From Adenophora triphylla var. japonica (lineage: Eukaryota; Streptophyta; Magnoliopsida; Asterales; Campanulaceae), in contig JAFEMH010001234.1 of the NCBI GenBank assembly GCA_022495995.1, forward strand, positions 434,001-498,000: 64,000 nt of DNA, written 5' to 3'. Positions 10,510-22,624 of the stretch are shown piece after piece (position 1 is the stretch's first letter; every line of letters begins with the position of its first letter). A program made the translations under genes and the position numbers. The notes beneath the pieces were generated by a model. That model saw nothing but the letters and a program-made list of their open reading frames with translations, was not told the origin of the DNA and ran no database searches.

Positions 10510-11240
10510 TACCCAAAAAATATAGAGTAAAAAATAAATAAATACAAAATCACACTACACCACAATAAATAACCATAAGTGGAGATACACCGAATAATCT
10601 TCCACTTAAAACCAACATTTAATAAATGAAAGAGAGAGATATTAGATAACTTTAGAAAACCGAACCAAACAAGAAAAAACAAAGGAACAATTTCACTACT
10701 GGGTCCTTATATTTTACCTGATCTTACTATTGATCCTTGTGTTATGTAATTGCACATCTTTAATCAAAATATGTGCATAAGTATATATTAAGCCACAACA
10801 TTTTAGATATGAAAAATAGGTAACTCCATTGAATAAGATTCAGAGCACATGTAGTTCAATAACACATCAACTATTTTTGGCTTGTTCAATCTTTAATTAA
10901 GGGTAAAATTTTCTCTTATCCCCGCCTTCTCACAAACAGGGGTCATATATTTGTTTGAAATTTAATTTCGGTTATTCGTGCAGCAGATTGATGTGCCGTC
11001 TGCACATACTCACTTAACTTAACGGAAACATGATTAATGAAATTCATTTAATAGACTGTTGCATTTGATAAATGATGTACAATTACACAGTACATGAACT
11101 AATGGTAGAATCTAATAAAGTAGAGGGACCATTGATAAAATAGACCCAAAAAACAAAAGAAAAAAAAAAATACTTCTAAAATAAAAAGCAAACCATTAAC
11201 TCACCTTCAGTTTCGCCCAAGAACCAGCCCCCATTTCAGT
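10510..11240. other. Upstream region of the GATA gene
   Basis: AT-rich DNA between a MITE and the GATA leader. The promoter presumably lies in the right half, but I do not see a TATA box good enough to call. A repeat-like segment at about 10690-11110 (phrases such as TGGTCCTTATATTTTACC) may be an old transposon piece. Confidence 0.35.
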
Positions 11241-11250
11241 TCTCCCTTTT

Positions 11251-11319
11251 CTTCCTTCCTTCCTTCCTTCCTTCCTTCCTTCCTTCTCTCTCTCTCTCTC
11301 CATTTCTCTCTCTCTCTCC
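11251..11319 (+). repeat. CCTT/CT microsatellite in the GATA 5'UTR
   Basis: About nine CCTT units followed by two short CT runs, ending 135 bp before the GATA start codon. CT-rich leaders are common in plant 5'UTRs. Confidence 0.85.
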
Positions 11320-11343
11320 TCAAAAACCCACAACTCTTACCAG

Positions 11344-11445
11344 GTATATAAATAATTAAACTATTTAAATTGTCATATTTTCATTACTTTGTTCAAGGGT
11401 TTTAATTATTTTACTCTGCTTTCTTGAAATTAGATAAACCAACAG
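11344..11445 (+). other. Possible 5'UTR intron of the GATA gene
   Basis: TTACCAG|GTATAT at 11343/11344 is a good donor and AACCAACAG| at 11445 a good acceptor, nine bases before the ATG. The enclosed 102 bp is AT-rich. Inference only; transcript reads would decide. Confidence 0.4.
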
Positions 11446-11454
11446 AAATTTTTA

Positions 11455-13020
11455 ATGGAGTGCATTGAAGCAAGGGCATTGAAATCCAGTTTTCTTTCGG
11501 AAAAATCGACCCATCTTCACCAGGGAGCGTTTTTTGATGAATTTTGGTGTGTGACCGGAATCAATAACGTTGTTAACTCCGAGGATTTTTCCGTTGACGA
11601 CCTCCTCGACCTCTCCGATAAAGATTTTGTCGTCAAGAATAATGAGTCGTCTTTTCAAAATTACTCCGAAGAAGATGAAGAGAAAGATTCCATTTCTGTT
11701 TCTTCTCGTGACAACGACGTTAATTCCAATTCAAGCTCCTTTTACGGTGACGGATTTTTCGACCCTCTTCCCGCCGGCGAACTTATTGTTCCGGTAATTA
11801 TTTTGTGAACCTCTATCCTTGTGAACCCACCTTGTAATTTCATTTTTTTTGGGTTTCTTTTATTTAATTAAATTTCTTTTATGTTTTGAATTTTAAATTT
11901 CCATTCATTTTAATGTAAATTACCGCTTTTAATTATGTAATTAATTTTTTTTTAAATGTAATCAATTGTTGAATTTCTGATTCTTTCAAAAATTAATTTC
12001 TGTTTGTGTGTTAAAAAAAAATTGTTTGTGTGTTATTTTATCAAAAACTCTCATTTACCATGCAGTAAATTCATAACTTTCTGGTTGTAATGAAGAGAAC
12101 TCATATATTTTAAGTTTTAACCCTCAAATTTATGTTTTTTTAACCATCAAATTTATTTTTTTTTTTTTCATAATTATTACTCATGTCCCATGTTGTATTT
12201 TCCTTTTTTTTGGTTTGATAATTTGATTTTTTTTCTTGAATTTTGTTTGAATTGTTTGTATAATTACATGAATAATCAATTTAATTTAATTTAATCTTTA
12301 CAGGCTGAGGATGAGATGGAGAATCTTGAATGGTTATCTCAAATAGTCGACGATTCCGTAACGGAGGAGATGTCTTTGTTATTTCCGGCGGCGACTTTCA
12401 AGAACAAAACCGGTAGAACCGCCACGAATCGGTTCATACCTGTTCCCAGACCGGCGGCCATTGAATACTCCGTCTTAGGTTTTTCATATCCGGTTCCCAG
12501 AAAAGCCCGTTCACAACTGTCCAGAATAAGCCGGCGAGTCTGGCCAATTGGATCATTTTCACTAATGGAGTCCTCGTCAGCATCATCCTCTTCCTATGAC
12601 TCCTCGGTGACTTCTCCGGTTATTTTCACCAACCCGGTTCAAGTCATGGACTCGTTTTGGGCTTTCGGTAAACCGCCGGCGAAGAAACAAAAGAAAAACC
12701 GGTCAATGGAAGCCGGTGAATCCGTGATAAGTGGGTCTCAGATGCAACGGCGTTGTAGCCATTGCCTGGTTCAGAAAACCCCTCAGTGGAGAACCGGTCC
12801 TTTAGGTCCGAAAACCCTTTGTAATGCGTGCGGGGTCCGTTTCAAGTCCGGCCGGCTTTTTCCGGAGTATAGACCGGCTTGTAGCCCGACTTTCTCCGTT
12901 GAAGCTCACTCTAATAGTCACCGGAAAGTTTTGGAAATGAGGCGGAAGAAGGAGGGGTCAGAAATGGGTTCGTTGATGATGAGTGAACCCGGTTTAGCTC
13001 CGATGGTTCAAAGTTTTTAA
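11455..13020 (+). CDS. GATA zinc-finger transcription factor (GATA5-like, subfamily A)
   Basis: Two exons, 11455-11793 and 12304-13020, joined in phase 0 (CCG|GTAATT ... TTTACAG|GCTGAG), giving 351 aa. The start at 11455 is the first ATG and gives [13 protein letters not shown], the conserved N terminus of GATA5/GATA12-type proteins (family knowledge). [11 protein letters not shown] at residues 43-53 is the acidic motif of this subfamily, followed by a Ser/Asn/Asp-rich low-complexity stretch. Exon 2 opens with [13 protein letters not shown], another subfamily motif. KKQKKNR (about 240-246) is a likely nuclear localisation signal. The single type-IV zinc finger is C264-X2-C267-X18-C286-X2-C289, with [17 protein letters not shown] intact, so DNA binding to (A/T)GATA(A/G) sites in the nucleus is expected. 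All key residues are present and the length suits the subfamily. Members act in light response, germination or cell-wall development; which applies here cannot be read from sequence. Confidence 0.95.
11794..12303 (+). other. GATA gene intron 1
   Basis: 510-bp AT-rich GT-AG intron at the conserved position between the acidic N-terminal region and the ENLEWLS motif. No element recognised inside. Confidence 0.85.
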
Positions 13021-14381
13021 GTGGTAGTAGGTTAAGGTTAGGTGCCAACTTGGATGTTGACCCGGTTCAGTAGTCTTGTCCAGTTCCGGTTCAGTTTGTA
13101 CAATTTTGGTGGGAGGGTGAGGCTAGGCATAGGTTGTAACGGTAAGTAAGGGAAGGTGGTCTAGTTTAAATTATTTTAGCATTTAGTTTTTTTTTTTTTT
13201 TTGGGTTAATTTTTAGTACTTTTCGTGTAATCCATTTATTTGCAGGTTTAATTAAATGAAGTGAGTGATATAAATAGGTTTGATTAAATTTCTTGCTTAT
13301 TGATATATTTATCGCTTCGATTTATTTCAAATTTAAAATCATTCCGTTTGGCAAACACTAAAATAAATTGATGGATAAATTTTGAATCGCTAGCTAGAAC
13401 AAATGCTCGAGCGTCCCTAGAACAAATGCTCGAGCGTCGATAGAACATTTGATTTACAAAATGATGTGTTTAGAGTTTAGGGTTTTGAATTTTGTTGATA
13501 AAGTGTGACGGATCCACAATCGATATAAACAATAAAATATCGCCACCTCATTTTGTAAACTTCTTTTATACTTCTAGTATTGCATAATAAATAATCATGC
13601 TTATCCTTTTGTTGCTATCAAACGAATAAAAAGACAACGAGTCTCACTGGTTTGATACTAGAATAAAAAATAAAAGGCTTAAAATCAGTATTAAAAGAAA
13701 AAAAAAACAATTCTTATGATTCTATTGATGATTTTCAGGATCTCAAATATTATATGGAGGTTAGATTTACATAATTTTTTTCTATTATGAGACTGATTTG
13801 ATTTGATTTTCCTTAAAAATCCATTGTAGCAAATTGTACTTTTGGGACCAAAAAATATGGTGGGCAGTTGGGTATTATTATTATTTTTATGAGTGGGTTG
13901 GCAAAGCACCAAGGATATGTGGTGTTGTGTTGATATATTGCTATAGAGTGTAAAATATCTACTTCATAATTTATCACTACTTAATGCCTTCCGAGTATTC
14001 TTTTCTTTTTATCTTCTTTTATTTTTCCTTTTCTTTTTCTTCGAGGACCTAAGACTACCTTTATTGGTGACATTATCTCAATTGGTGATATAAAAGAAAA
14101 AGAAAAAAAGAAAATTAGGCTAGTGACATTGGTCCAACCACTGTTGTCTCGCCAGTATAGTGTCACAAGCCAAATGTAGGAGTAAGTAAGACACTTGAAA
14201 CATTTGTACTGATTGATGAAATTAAAATTGTATATTTTATAGATAAATTTTTAGGTAGAATTGGTGTCGTCAATAAAACATAAAAAATGAAAGTTGGGTT
14301 TGAGTTGTAGATTGTAATGTGGAGGGAAGAGAAAAGTAATATTTTATTAATATATTGGGTTGGTTTGATGTCATCAATAAA
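13021..14381. other. GATA 3'UTR and downstream intergenic DNA
   Basis: The 3'UTR probably runs to about 13260 (TTTGTAC- and AATAAA-like AT-rich stretches), but no poly(A) site can be fixed. A 25-bp unit with GAACAAATGCTCGAGCGTC is tandemly duplicated at about 13395-13440. No other gene seen. Confidence 0.4.
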
Positions 14382-14520
14382 TCTATATATATATATATTA
14401 AAGTTGGTGAGGAGGGTTATGGCTTCGCCACGTGGACAAGTTTAGGCAAACTCTTGATTTTGGAGAAGCCACATCATCACTATCTCAAAATCTATATGAC
14501 TTTTGGTATTCTCCTTATTA
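14382..14520 (+). mobile_element. Helitron-like 5' end
   Basis: TCTATATATATATATATTAA preceded by A matches the Helitron 5' terminus seen at 4801, followed by GTTGGTGAGGAGGGTTATGG. I do not find a matching hairpin plus CTAG 3' end downstream, so the element is truncated or its 3' end lies beyond the AT-rich repeats. Confidence 0.45.
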
Positions 14521-15817
<1,297 letters not shown>

Positions 15818-16088
15818 TACTCCCTCGGTCCCACGCTATCTTACTCGTTTATTATTGAAAACGAAAAATAAGGAGTGAATATATATAATGTTATTAAAGT
15901 AGGAGTTGTGAGTGGATAGGAGAGAGAAAGTGGGGTAGAGAATAATAAGTAGATAGTTGTTGTGAGTATGACAAGTGGGTCCCATGAATAAAGGAGTATT
16001 AAAAAGTTTCCTTTTTAGAAAAATGGGACTTTAAAGTGGGACGTCCAAAATAACAAAATGGGTAAGATTTTATGGGACGAAGGGAGTA
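15818..16088. mobile_element. Stowaway-type MITE 8
   Basis: TACTCCCTCGGTCCCACGCT ... TATGGGACGAAGGGAGTA, TA-flanked, 271 bp. TIRs carry a few substitutions. Non-coding. Confidence 0.85.
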
Positions 16089-18163
16089 TTCTTTAAAAGT
16101 ATCACTTGTCGTATTACTACGACCCTAATTTCATAAAATTAAGATATTTTAACTTTCATGGCAAATTGAAATTTGATTATCTAAGTTTGTATCAATTTTG
16201 TAATTTGATTTTCAACATTAGAAAAGTTGCAAATAGATTTCTAACATTAACATTTTATAGCAAATTGTTTTATAAGAACTATAAATTGTTAGTTTTTTGG
16301 CTGAATTAAAATCATGTATAATGCAAATAACTTTTTAACGGGCATGCAAATCATTTCACCAGGAAAAAAAGAGCTATTGCTCTTTAACATCAAAACGGTG
16401 TAGCTTCATAGCTCTTCGTAGTGAAAAAAAAAAAAAAAAAAAAAACGATTCAAAAATAAAAGTTAGTTAATAAAACATCTAAAACGGTATGGTGTGGTGA
16501 CGGTGGTGCTAATGGTGGTGGTGTGGCTAAGGTTCAAATAAATGTGAAATGACCAATATGACTTTTAAAGAGTCATTTGCATGATGACTTGAATTTCGTA
16601 AAAAAAAAGTAACATTTTGTTTCTTTTACAAAATTGAAGATCAAAGACTTTCATTTTGGATTTTAATTTTGGATGAATAACTAGGGTTTAGAGAGAGAAA
16701 GCTTGAAATCGGGTGTTTAACGGAGATTTTATTATGAAATGTGGGGTAAATGTGAAAGGAGGGCTGATTGGGGGACGACTTGGAGGGGGAGGACATGGGT
16801 GAAGCTTTCGACCATGGTTGTGGGTGAGGTGGGGCGATCGAGCAGTTGTCGAAGGAGCGCACGGTGGCGGAGGTGAGGAGAGAGATGGGCAAGGGCGGGG
16901 TGGGTGGGTGGGGGGGGGTTACATAACTCGTGAGTTTAGAGAGAAAGAGAGATGTGATTTTTAGTTTTTAAGTAAGGGTTATGCGCATGGGAAAAATCAT
17001 TTTTGCCTTTTTAAAATAATGTGCGAGACACATGATTGGTATTTTTAATGGAAGTTACGTTTTTAACCCAATTTATATCGAATTGCAACAAAATGACAAT
17101 GTTGGCTAGGAGATTGCAAAAAATACACTGTTGAAAACCACATTGCAACAATTGACAAAACATGAATAACCAAGTTGTAATTTGCCCAAAATTTAATGTG
17201 TTGATTTTTTTCATCTCTTTTTAAGCAAGATGTCATTCTCATTTCCTTTATTTTCCAATTTTACCCTTTATCTTTGTTTCTTGTTAAAAAAAACACACTC
17301 ACATAATGCTAGTAGGTGGAAAATCCATCCCAAAGCCAATGAATAGCTTCGCCCGTTTTACACGTGGTACAGATTGGGATAATGTTGACCCTGTAGACAA
17401 AAATGACAATGAGAAACAGATACGGTATCACTTGATTTTATTGCAGTAAAAATTTGTTATAAATATGGTAATTGTTATTTTTATTTTGTTACATCTTTTG
17501 ATTTTTGAATTAATTACTGATATTTATTTAATAGTGTGTGAGTTACATATATATAAATGAAATTATCATAACCTTTCCCCTCAATATATTTATTTAATAG
17601 TGTGTGAGTTACATATAAATAAATGAAATTATCATAACCTTTCCCCTCTATAGGAGAATGTGACTACTTATATTATAGGTTGATTTAGTTATTTTAAAAA
17701 AAATCTAAAACTTGTTATTTATAATATTGTTGATAATTTATCAATGACAAATTATAAATATTCATTAATATACTTACATTAGCCTATAATTATTGTTTAA
17801 AATTCATTCATAATAACGATAAAAAAGTGAAAAGATTATTTTGATACGAAAGACTAATAATAAGTAGGGGCTTTAATAAAAAATAAAAAATGCAACACTT
17901 TATTATTATTATTGGGCACAAAAACCTTCTTACGTTCCACTTCATTCACTTGACACTAATTTGTCTCACTTCACTTGGCACTATTCAAAAAGAAAAGATT
18001 TTAATACTTATAATACCAGTCAAATTACTATTTTACTCACTCATTTTTTCTCATATTTTACTTTTCTACTCACAATACCTCTTTTCTCTAATTATCTCTC
18101 CTACTTTTTTTTTTTAATTCTTGTGTCAAATTTAATGTCATCGGGAGTGGAAAGGAAAGAGAG
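16089..18163. other. Intergenic DNA with a tandem duplication and a G-rich stretch
   Basis: No gene supported. 16490-16920 is G-rich on the plus strand (GGTGGT and GGGTGGGTGGG runs); the minus ORF at 16641-16892 is Pro/Ser-rich with no domain and is likely spurious. A 66-bp unit (TATTTATTTAATAGTGTGTG...CCTTTCCCCTC) is duplicated at about 17522-17587 and 17588-17653. 17880-18160 resembles a decayed Stowaway element without clear ends. Confidence 0.45.
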
Positions 18164-18423
18164 TACTCCTTCCGTGCAAAAAAACCCCATTTTGATGTAC
18201 CATTACAAAAGATAAAAGGCTAAAAAAAGGAAATTTTTAATATTTGTTTATTTATTAGATCTACTTGTAATACTCATAACATTTATCCACTTACTATTTT
18301 TTATCCCACTTTTTCTTTTTTATCTTATTTTTCATATTTATAACATTTACTATATTATAATTTTTTTTAATCTTTATACAAAACTTATTTTATATCTTTT
18401 GTAATAATGGGACCGAGGGAGTA
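18164..18423. mobile_element. Stowaway-type MITE 9
   Basis: TACTCCTTCCGTGCAAAAAA at the left and ATGGGACCGAGGGAGTA at the right with flanking TA. About 260 bp. Confidence 0.75.
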
Positions 18424-18613
18424 TATTATAACACACGCGTAGTAGTGACAAGCGCGTATGTTCCGCAAGGGTGAAGTAAATGCTTTCCTGTCAAACTAAT
18501 TGGTTAAAGATTGTCTCAATCCACATTAGCTGGAGCCGGCAGAGAATCAAACCTACATCTGTCATCCTCCTTGAATTATTGGATTTCTCCTTTAGGTTTG
18601 TTTTGTTAATTCA

Positions 18614-18839
18614 CTATAATAAGTCCGTGTTCGAGGATACGTTATTTTTTTTATTTTTTTTATTTTTTTAATTAGTTCTCGTGTCAGGGGACAGCTTTTT
18701 TTTCTTTAATTTAAAAAAAAAATAAAAATTTAAGGACAAAATGGGAAAGGGACAAATGTATGAGGGCAAAATGGGAATTTTGACACTTGCTACTGTTCAA
18801 AGAACTGTAGCAAGTACAAGCTCTAATTTATACTATAGA
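18614..18839 (-). mobile_element. Small Helitron C (minus strand, decayed 3' end)
   Basis: On the minus strand starts TCTATAGTATAAATTAGAGC (right border 18839, preceded by A), the same start as Helitron A. The 3' hairpin motif is degenerate (AAGTCCGTGTTCGAGGATACG on plus) and the terminal CTAG has become CTAT. A second, inner hairpin copy is present as in elements A and B. Confidence 0.65.
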
Positions 18840-18954
18840 TTTTTTCGTGTTTACTTACAAATGAATGATCAAAATTAATTTGTTACGTATAAAATCGACA
18901 TGAACTCAAATGAATATCAGTCATTGAGTTTTAAAGAATTTTTTTTTTTTTTTT

Positions 18955-20060
18955 TGATGCTGCCAAGCAAATTTGGTTGCACAGGAACTGAACAAAATCG
19001 GACAACTGGATATCTCGGCCTTTCCTCCTTGAATGGTCTCATGCACATGCAAACACGTGAACTAAGCCGAGGGTAGCTCCGGCAAGACCCCTCCGGCGTG
19101 AGAGTAAGATTACTTGGTCACAACAGATGAACAACAATGGAGTTCTAGAGAGAGAGAGAGAGAGCTTAGAGAGTAGAGAGAATAACATACCTCCAAATGA
19201 CACTATTCCTCTAGTTTTATACTCTCATGCCTCCATCTGCCTTGCACATGGAAGACACTTGTCAATCATCCACCTTGTCACATCACCTCTCAATGACTGT
19301 TAGGGTGGAACTTAAGGGCGCCAACTTGAACGACACCCCAAAGCCCTCAAACACGCAAGTCGCTCAGGCGACAACCAAAGGCAAGACGACAATCCTTAAG
19401 ACCCCATCAATCCCAAACCTCAAATAACCGAGATCCCCGCCTTTCTATCCCATTATCCGGAGACATCAACAGACAAGGTATGCTTCTCGCTTGGTCTTAC
19501 CTCTTACTTAGCCGTACTCTCACGCGCCCTCTTGCCTATGTCGCAGAATCACACATGTCATCCCAATTATGCATGTCGCTTCATTGCTCTGGACCTGCCC
19601 GCAATATACGAATTGGACATATTTGGCCCATTTCTTCTTATTGAGCCTAGTTTTACTGTTCAGTTCAGGTCCAAACCTATTCATAAACACATCACTTGTG
19701 ACAAAATCTGAACACTCACAACCAGGGCCGCCCCTAAGATTTTGAGGCCCCGGTGTAAACAAAAAAAATTGGTCTTTTTTTAATATTGAATTTTACTTCT
19801 ACAATAAAAATAAAAATTAGTATGAAAATTTTTTGGGTGTGAACTGACTAGGCCTATTACAGAATATGCAAAGAAAATGGGTCTTATTTCAACTTCTTCA
19901 ACGTCTTTTTGGGTGTGGACTGACTGGGCCTATTACTACTACTAAGGTGAAAAATTATTTTTGGGCCCCTTCACAATTGGGGGCCCTGTTCAATGGATCA
20001 CTTTGGACTTGCTCGGGGGCGGCCCTGCTCACAACAATGCGCGATTGCTAGAGCAGCCCG
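18955..20060 (-). mobile_element. LTR-like retroelement segment (minus strand)
   Basis: On the minus strand a TATA box (TATAAAAC, about 19215-19222) is followed by a CT-rich leader with AACTCCATTGTTGTTCATC and ends GGCAGCATCA before a poly(A) run (plus poly-T at 18939-18955). This is LTR-promoter-like, and the CA end fits an LTR border. Equally it could be the 3' end of a reverse-transcribed transcript with poly(A) tail. No coding domain and no second LTR seen. A hAT MITE is nested in it at 19723-20027. Confidence 0.4.
19723..20027. mobile_element. hAT-type MITE with perfect 8-bp target duplication
   Basis: TIRs CAGGGCCGCCCC and GGGGCGGCCCTG; target duplication CTCACAAC at 19715-19722 and 20028-20035, exact on both sides. 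Internal GGGCCC and AGGCCCCGG motifs. 305 bp, non-coding. An internal near-duplication of TGGGTGTG(A/G)ACTGACT(A/G)GGCC lies at about 19834 and 19909. Confidence 0.92.
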
Positions 20061-20396
20061 AGTAGCAATTTGAAATATCACACTGAGAACTTAATTATTG
20101 CCTAAGAACTCTAAATTAAAAGATATCTGGTATTCTTTTTTAATTGAAAGGTTATAGGTTCAACTCCATTATTGACATTTTCAAAAATCAATCTTGTAAT
20201 AGTTTAAAACATTTATTAATAAAAAATTCAATTAAAAAAAAATTACTCCCTCCAATTCAAAATACGTCATTAATTGTGTCTGTTTCTTATTGGGCGCAGA
20301 CGAAAGCGTATCACAACAATTTAGCTTATGCAATACCACATTAATTTGGACAACTACACAATATAACAAGAAAATAAATAACACAAGATTTACGTG
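20036..20396. other. Intergenic DNA left of the large Tat element
   Basis: A single Stowaway-like end (TACTCCCTCCAATTC, about 20243) without its partner suggests a truncated MITE. The stretch ends ACACAAGATTTACGTG at the Tat LTR border. No gene. Confidence 0.4.
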
Positions 20397-22427
20397 TGAA
20401 ATTACCCGGATTCGCGCGAGCGAAAGCGGTTGTCTTTCGCGGGGTGTTGGTGTCTGAGACCTCGCTTCATGGGAAGGAAAATGAGGAGTCGCCACGCGGT
20501 TTTTTGTATTTTGAGCCCAAACGTTGAGAAACGGCTATTGTGAAAATGGTGTCGTTTTTATTGGTAGCAAAAACTTAGGAAAAGGCTTTGAAAACAGGGA
20601 ATCATTTTTATTGGTAGCAAAAATGAGTAAAAAGCTTTGAGTACCAGAGATTGTTAGGTTCGGAGGTCACGTTACGTTTCGGGAAGAGTATTACGAGATC
20701 ACCCGAAACGCCTCGCATGACGAGTCTTTCTACCTTTCTCGAAAACGTGTGTGTGTGTGTGTGTGAGTTTTGAAATGGGGGCTTGAATGACAAGCTTAAT
20801 CTTGGTTTGAATGTCAAACGTTGATTATGTGACTTTGTTTGAAAAGACGAGCGTTTGAATGACAAACGTCGATTTTGAGTTTGAAATGAGTGTTTGCGTG
20901 GCAAACGTCGATTTTGAGTTTTTTGAAAGAGAGTTCGAAGGACGAACTCCGGTTTTGAACCGGGCGAGTTATTGTTAACGATTTTTACGGGAAAAATGCG
21001 TATTAAATGATTTTTATGTGTCAAATGGCGGCTTTTAGTTTGAAGATGAGCGTTTTGAGGCCAAACGTCATTTCGCGCGTTTTGAAAGAGAGTTCGAAGG
21101 ACGAACTCCGGTTTTGAACCGGGCATTACATTGTTAACGATTTTTACGGGAAAAATGCGTATTAAATGACATGCAATCAACGAATCGGGTTGCGACTCGG
21201 ACTTTGAAAAATAAATACTATCACGATCCAAACGGGTTGGACTTTGTAAATGACAGTATTTAAAGCAGTATCAACGGAATCAAACGATCCGAAATTGTAA
21301 ATGACGATCAACGAGCCAAAACGGCTCGGAATTGTAAATGACGATCGACGAGCCAAACGGCTCGGAATGGTAAATGACGATCAACGAGCCAAAACGGCTC
21401 GGAAATGATAAATGACAGAAAGTAAATGACGATCAACGGATCGATCGATCCGGAATGGTAAATGACGTAAAAAATAAACGGAACGGGGTCGGAACGCCGT
21501 TTTAACCCGTGATTACTTCTCTTACGGGAAGAGAAGAGGATCGAGGGGCTAAAACGTATCGGACCCCGTTAGACGGGGGCGTCTACATTTCAATAACGTT
21601 GTTCAAAACGGTTGTAGCGACTGGCGCGTAAACCGAGATGAAACTAGAGATTCAGAGAGAGGGAGTTATACCTATGGCTAGGGTCGACTCCTTTGGCTCG
21701 GGGGTGTGTACGGGACACGAAAAGTAGTTTGAAATGGTGTTTCGGAGTGGCGTATTTGATTGAAATACAGAAGTTTCACGCGAATCGAGACAAAACGGGA
21801 GCTCGGGAGGGGTGAAACTGAGTTTGGGCCGTGGGATAGTGATTTTTTGGAGTAAATTCTTCCTCTTTTTGGCTTTGACAGCAACTTCTATTTATATGTG
21901 AAAATTGCAGTGAGAGTCCGGACGGACTTAGACTGTTTTTCAGGGTTTTTTGATATTTTGGAATTTTGAGGGGCTTGCTGGCAATTTCAGAAAATTTGCA
22001 CAGGGAGTCCGGCCGGACTTTGACTGAAATCCAGGGGTATTTTGGTCTTTTGGCCTTGATTTGTGATTGAAAGGTGACTAGAGAGAGGTGGCATGGCTGC
22101 CACGTGCCCTGTGAGTCACCAAAGGTGTGGGAGTTCGTTCCCGGGTCTCGGTTTTGTCCGTTTTTTTAAATAACAGTCCGAAAAATATCCGAAACGCCCC
22201 CGAAAAGTGCCGAAAAGTGCATTTTTCAGGGAAAGCCACACTTTTACGTGAGATGATACGTGTTAAGTACGCTTCGATGTCGGGATGCACGGGGCAGTCC
22301 CGGGACGTCTCGTTGGCATGGCAACGGGGAGCTTAACGAGTTCCGGTTAACCTGGAGCGGGCCAGTTAACGGATTTCGGTTAACTTTCTGACGGATTTTG
22401 ACGATCCGGATTTGGGTACTTACGCTA
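20397..22427 (-). repeat. Tat-1 3' LTR (left copy)
   Basis: Starts TGAAATTACCCGG on plus and ends GGGTACTTACGCTA. Direct repeat of 39317-41341 over its full length with scattered substitutions and small indels. On the minus strand a TATA box (TATAAATAG, plus 21888-21896) marks the promoter. Contains internal near-repeats: the GAGCGTTTGAATGACAAACG family at 20780-20930, and four copies of an ACGAGCCAAAACGGCTCGGA-like unit at about 21300-21440. The ORF at 20608-21231 is a by-product of these repeats. Confidence 0.93.
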
Positions 22428-22452
22428 GCCCTCAGCGACGTCTCCTCCGAAG
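22428..22452 (-). other. Candidate polypurine tract of Tat-1
   Basis: On the minus strand GGAGGAGACGTCGCTGAGGG lies directly before the 3' LTR start. Purine-rich and at the right place, but interrupted, so decayed or only partly functional. Confidence 0.4.
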
Positions 22453-22624
22453 GAGGTGGGGTCGTTGAAAAAGATAAGGATCCAAATCGGGATGCCTTAC
22501 TTTGAAAGACCTGGGCGGTCAGCTGGCTGGACCCTTAGCGAACGGATTCCTACGTATCCCGAGCGGGAATCAAGCCGATCGTAGTTCGTAGGTGCAAGGG
22601 CCGCGCGTGGGGACCTTGACCTAA

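Noticed and set aside
11570..11797. Alternative-frame ORF in GATA exon 1
   Set aside because: The annotated frame has the conserved subfamily motifs and splices in phase to the zinc finger.
16641..16892. Pro/Ser-rich minus ORF
   Set aside because: Results from the G-rich plus strand; no domain, splice partner or promoter seen.
20608..21231. 207-codon minus-strand ORF
   Set aside because: Lies within the Tat-1 LTR and is made of its internal repeat motifs; the homologous stretch of the other LTR is interrupted.
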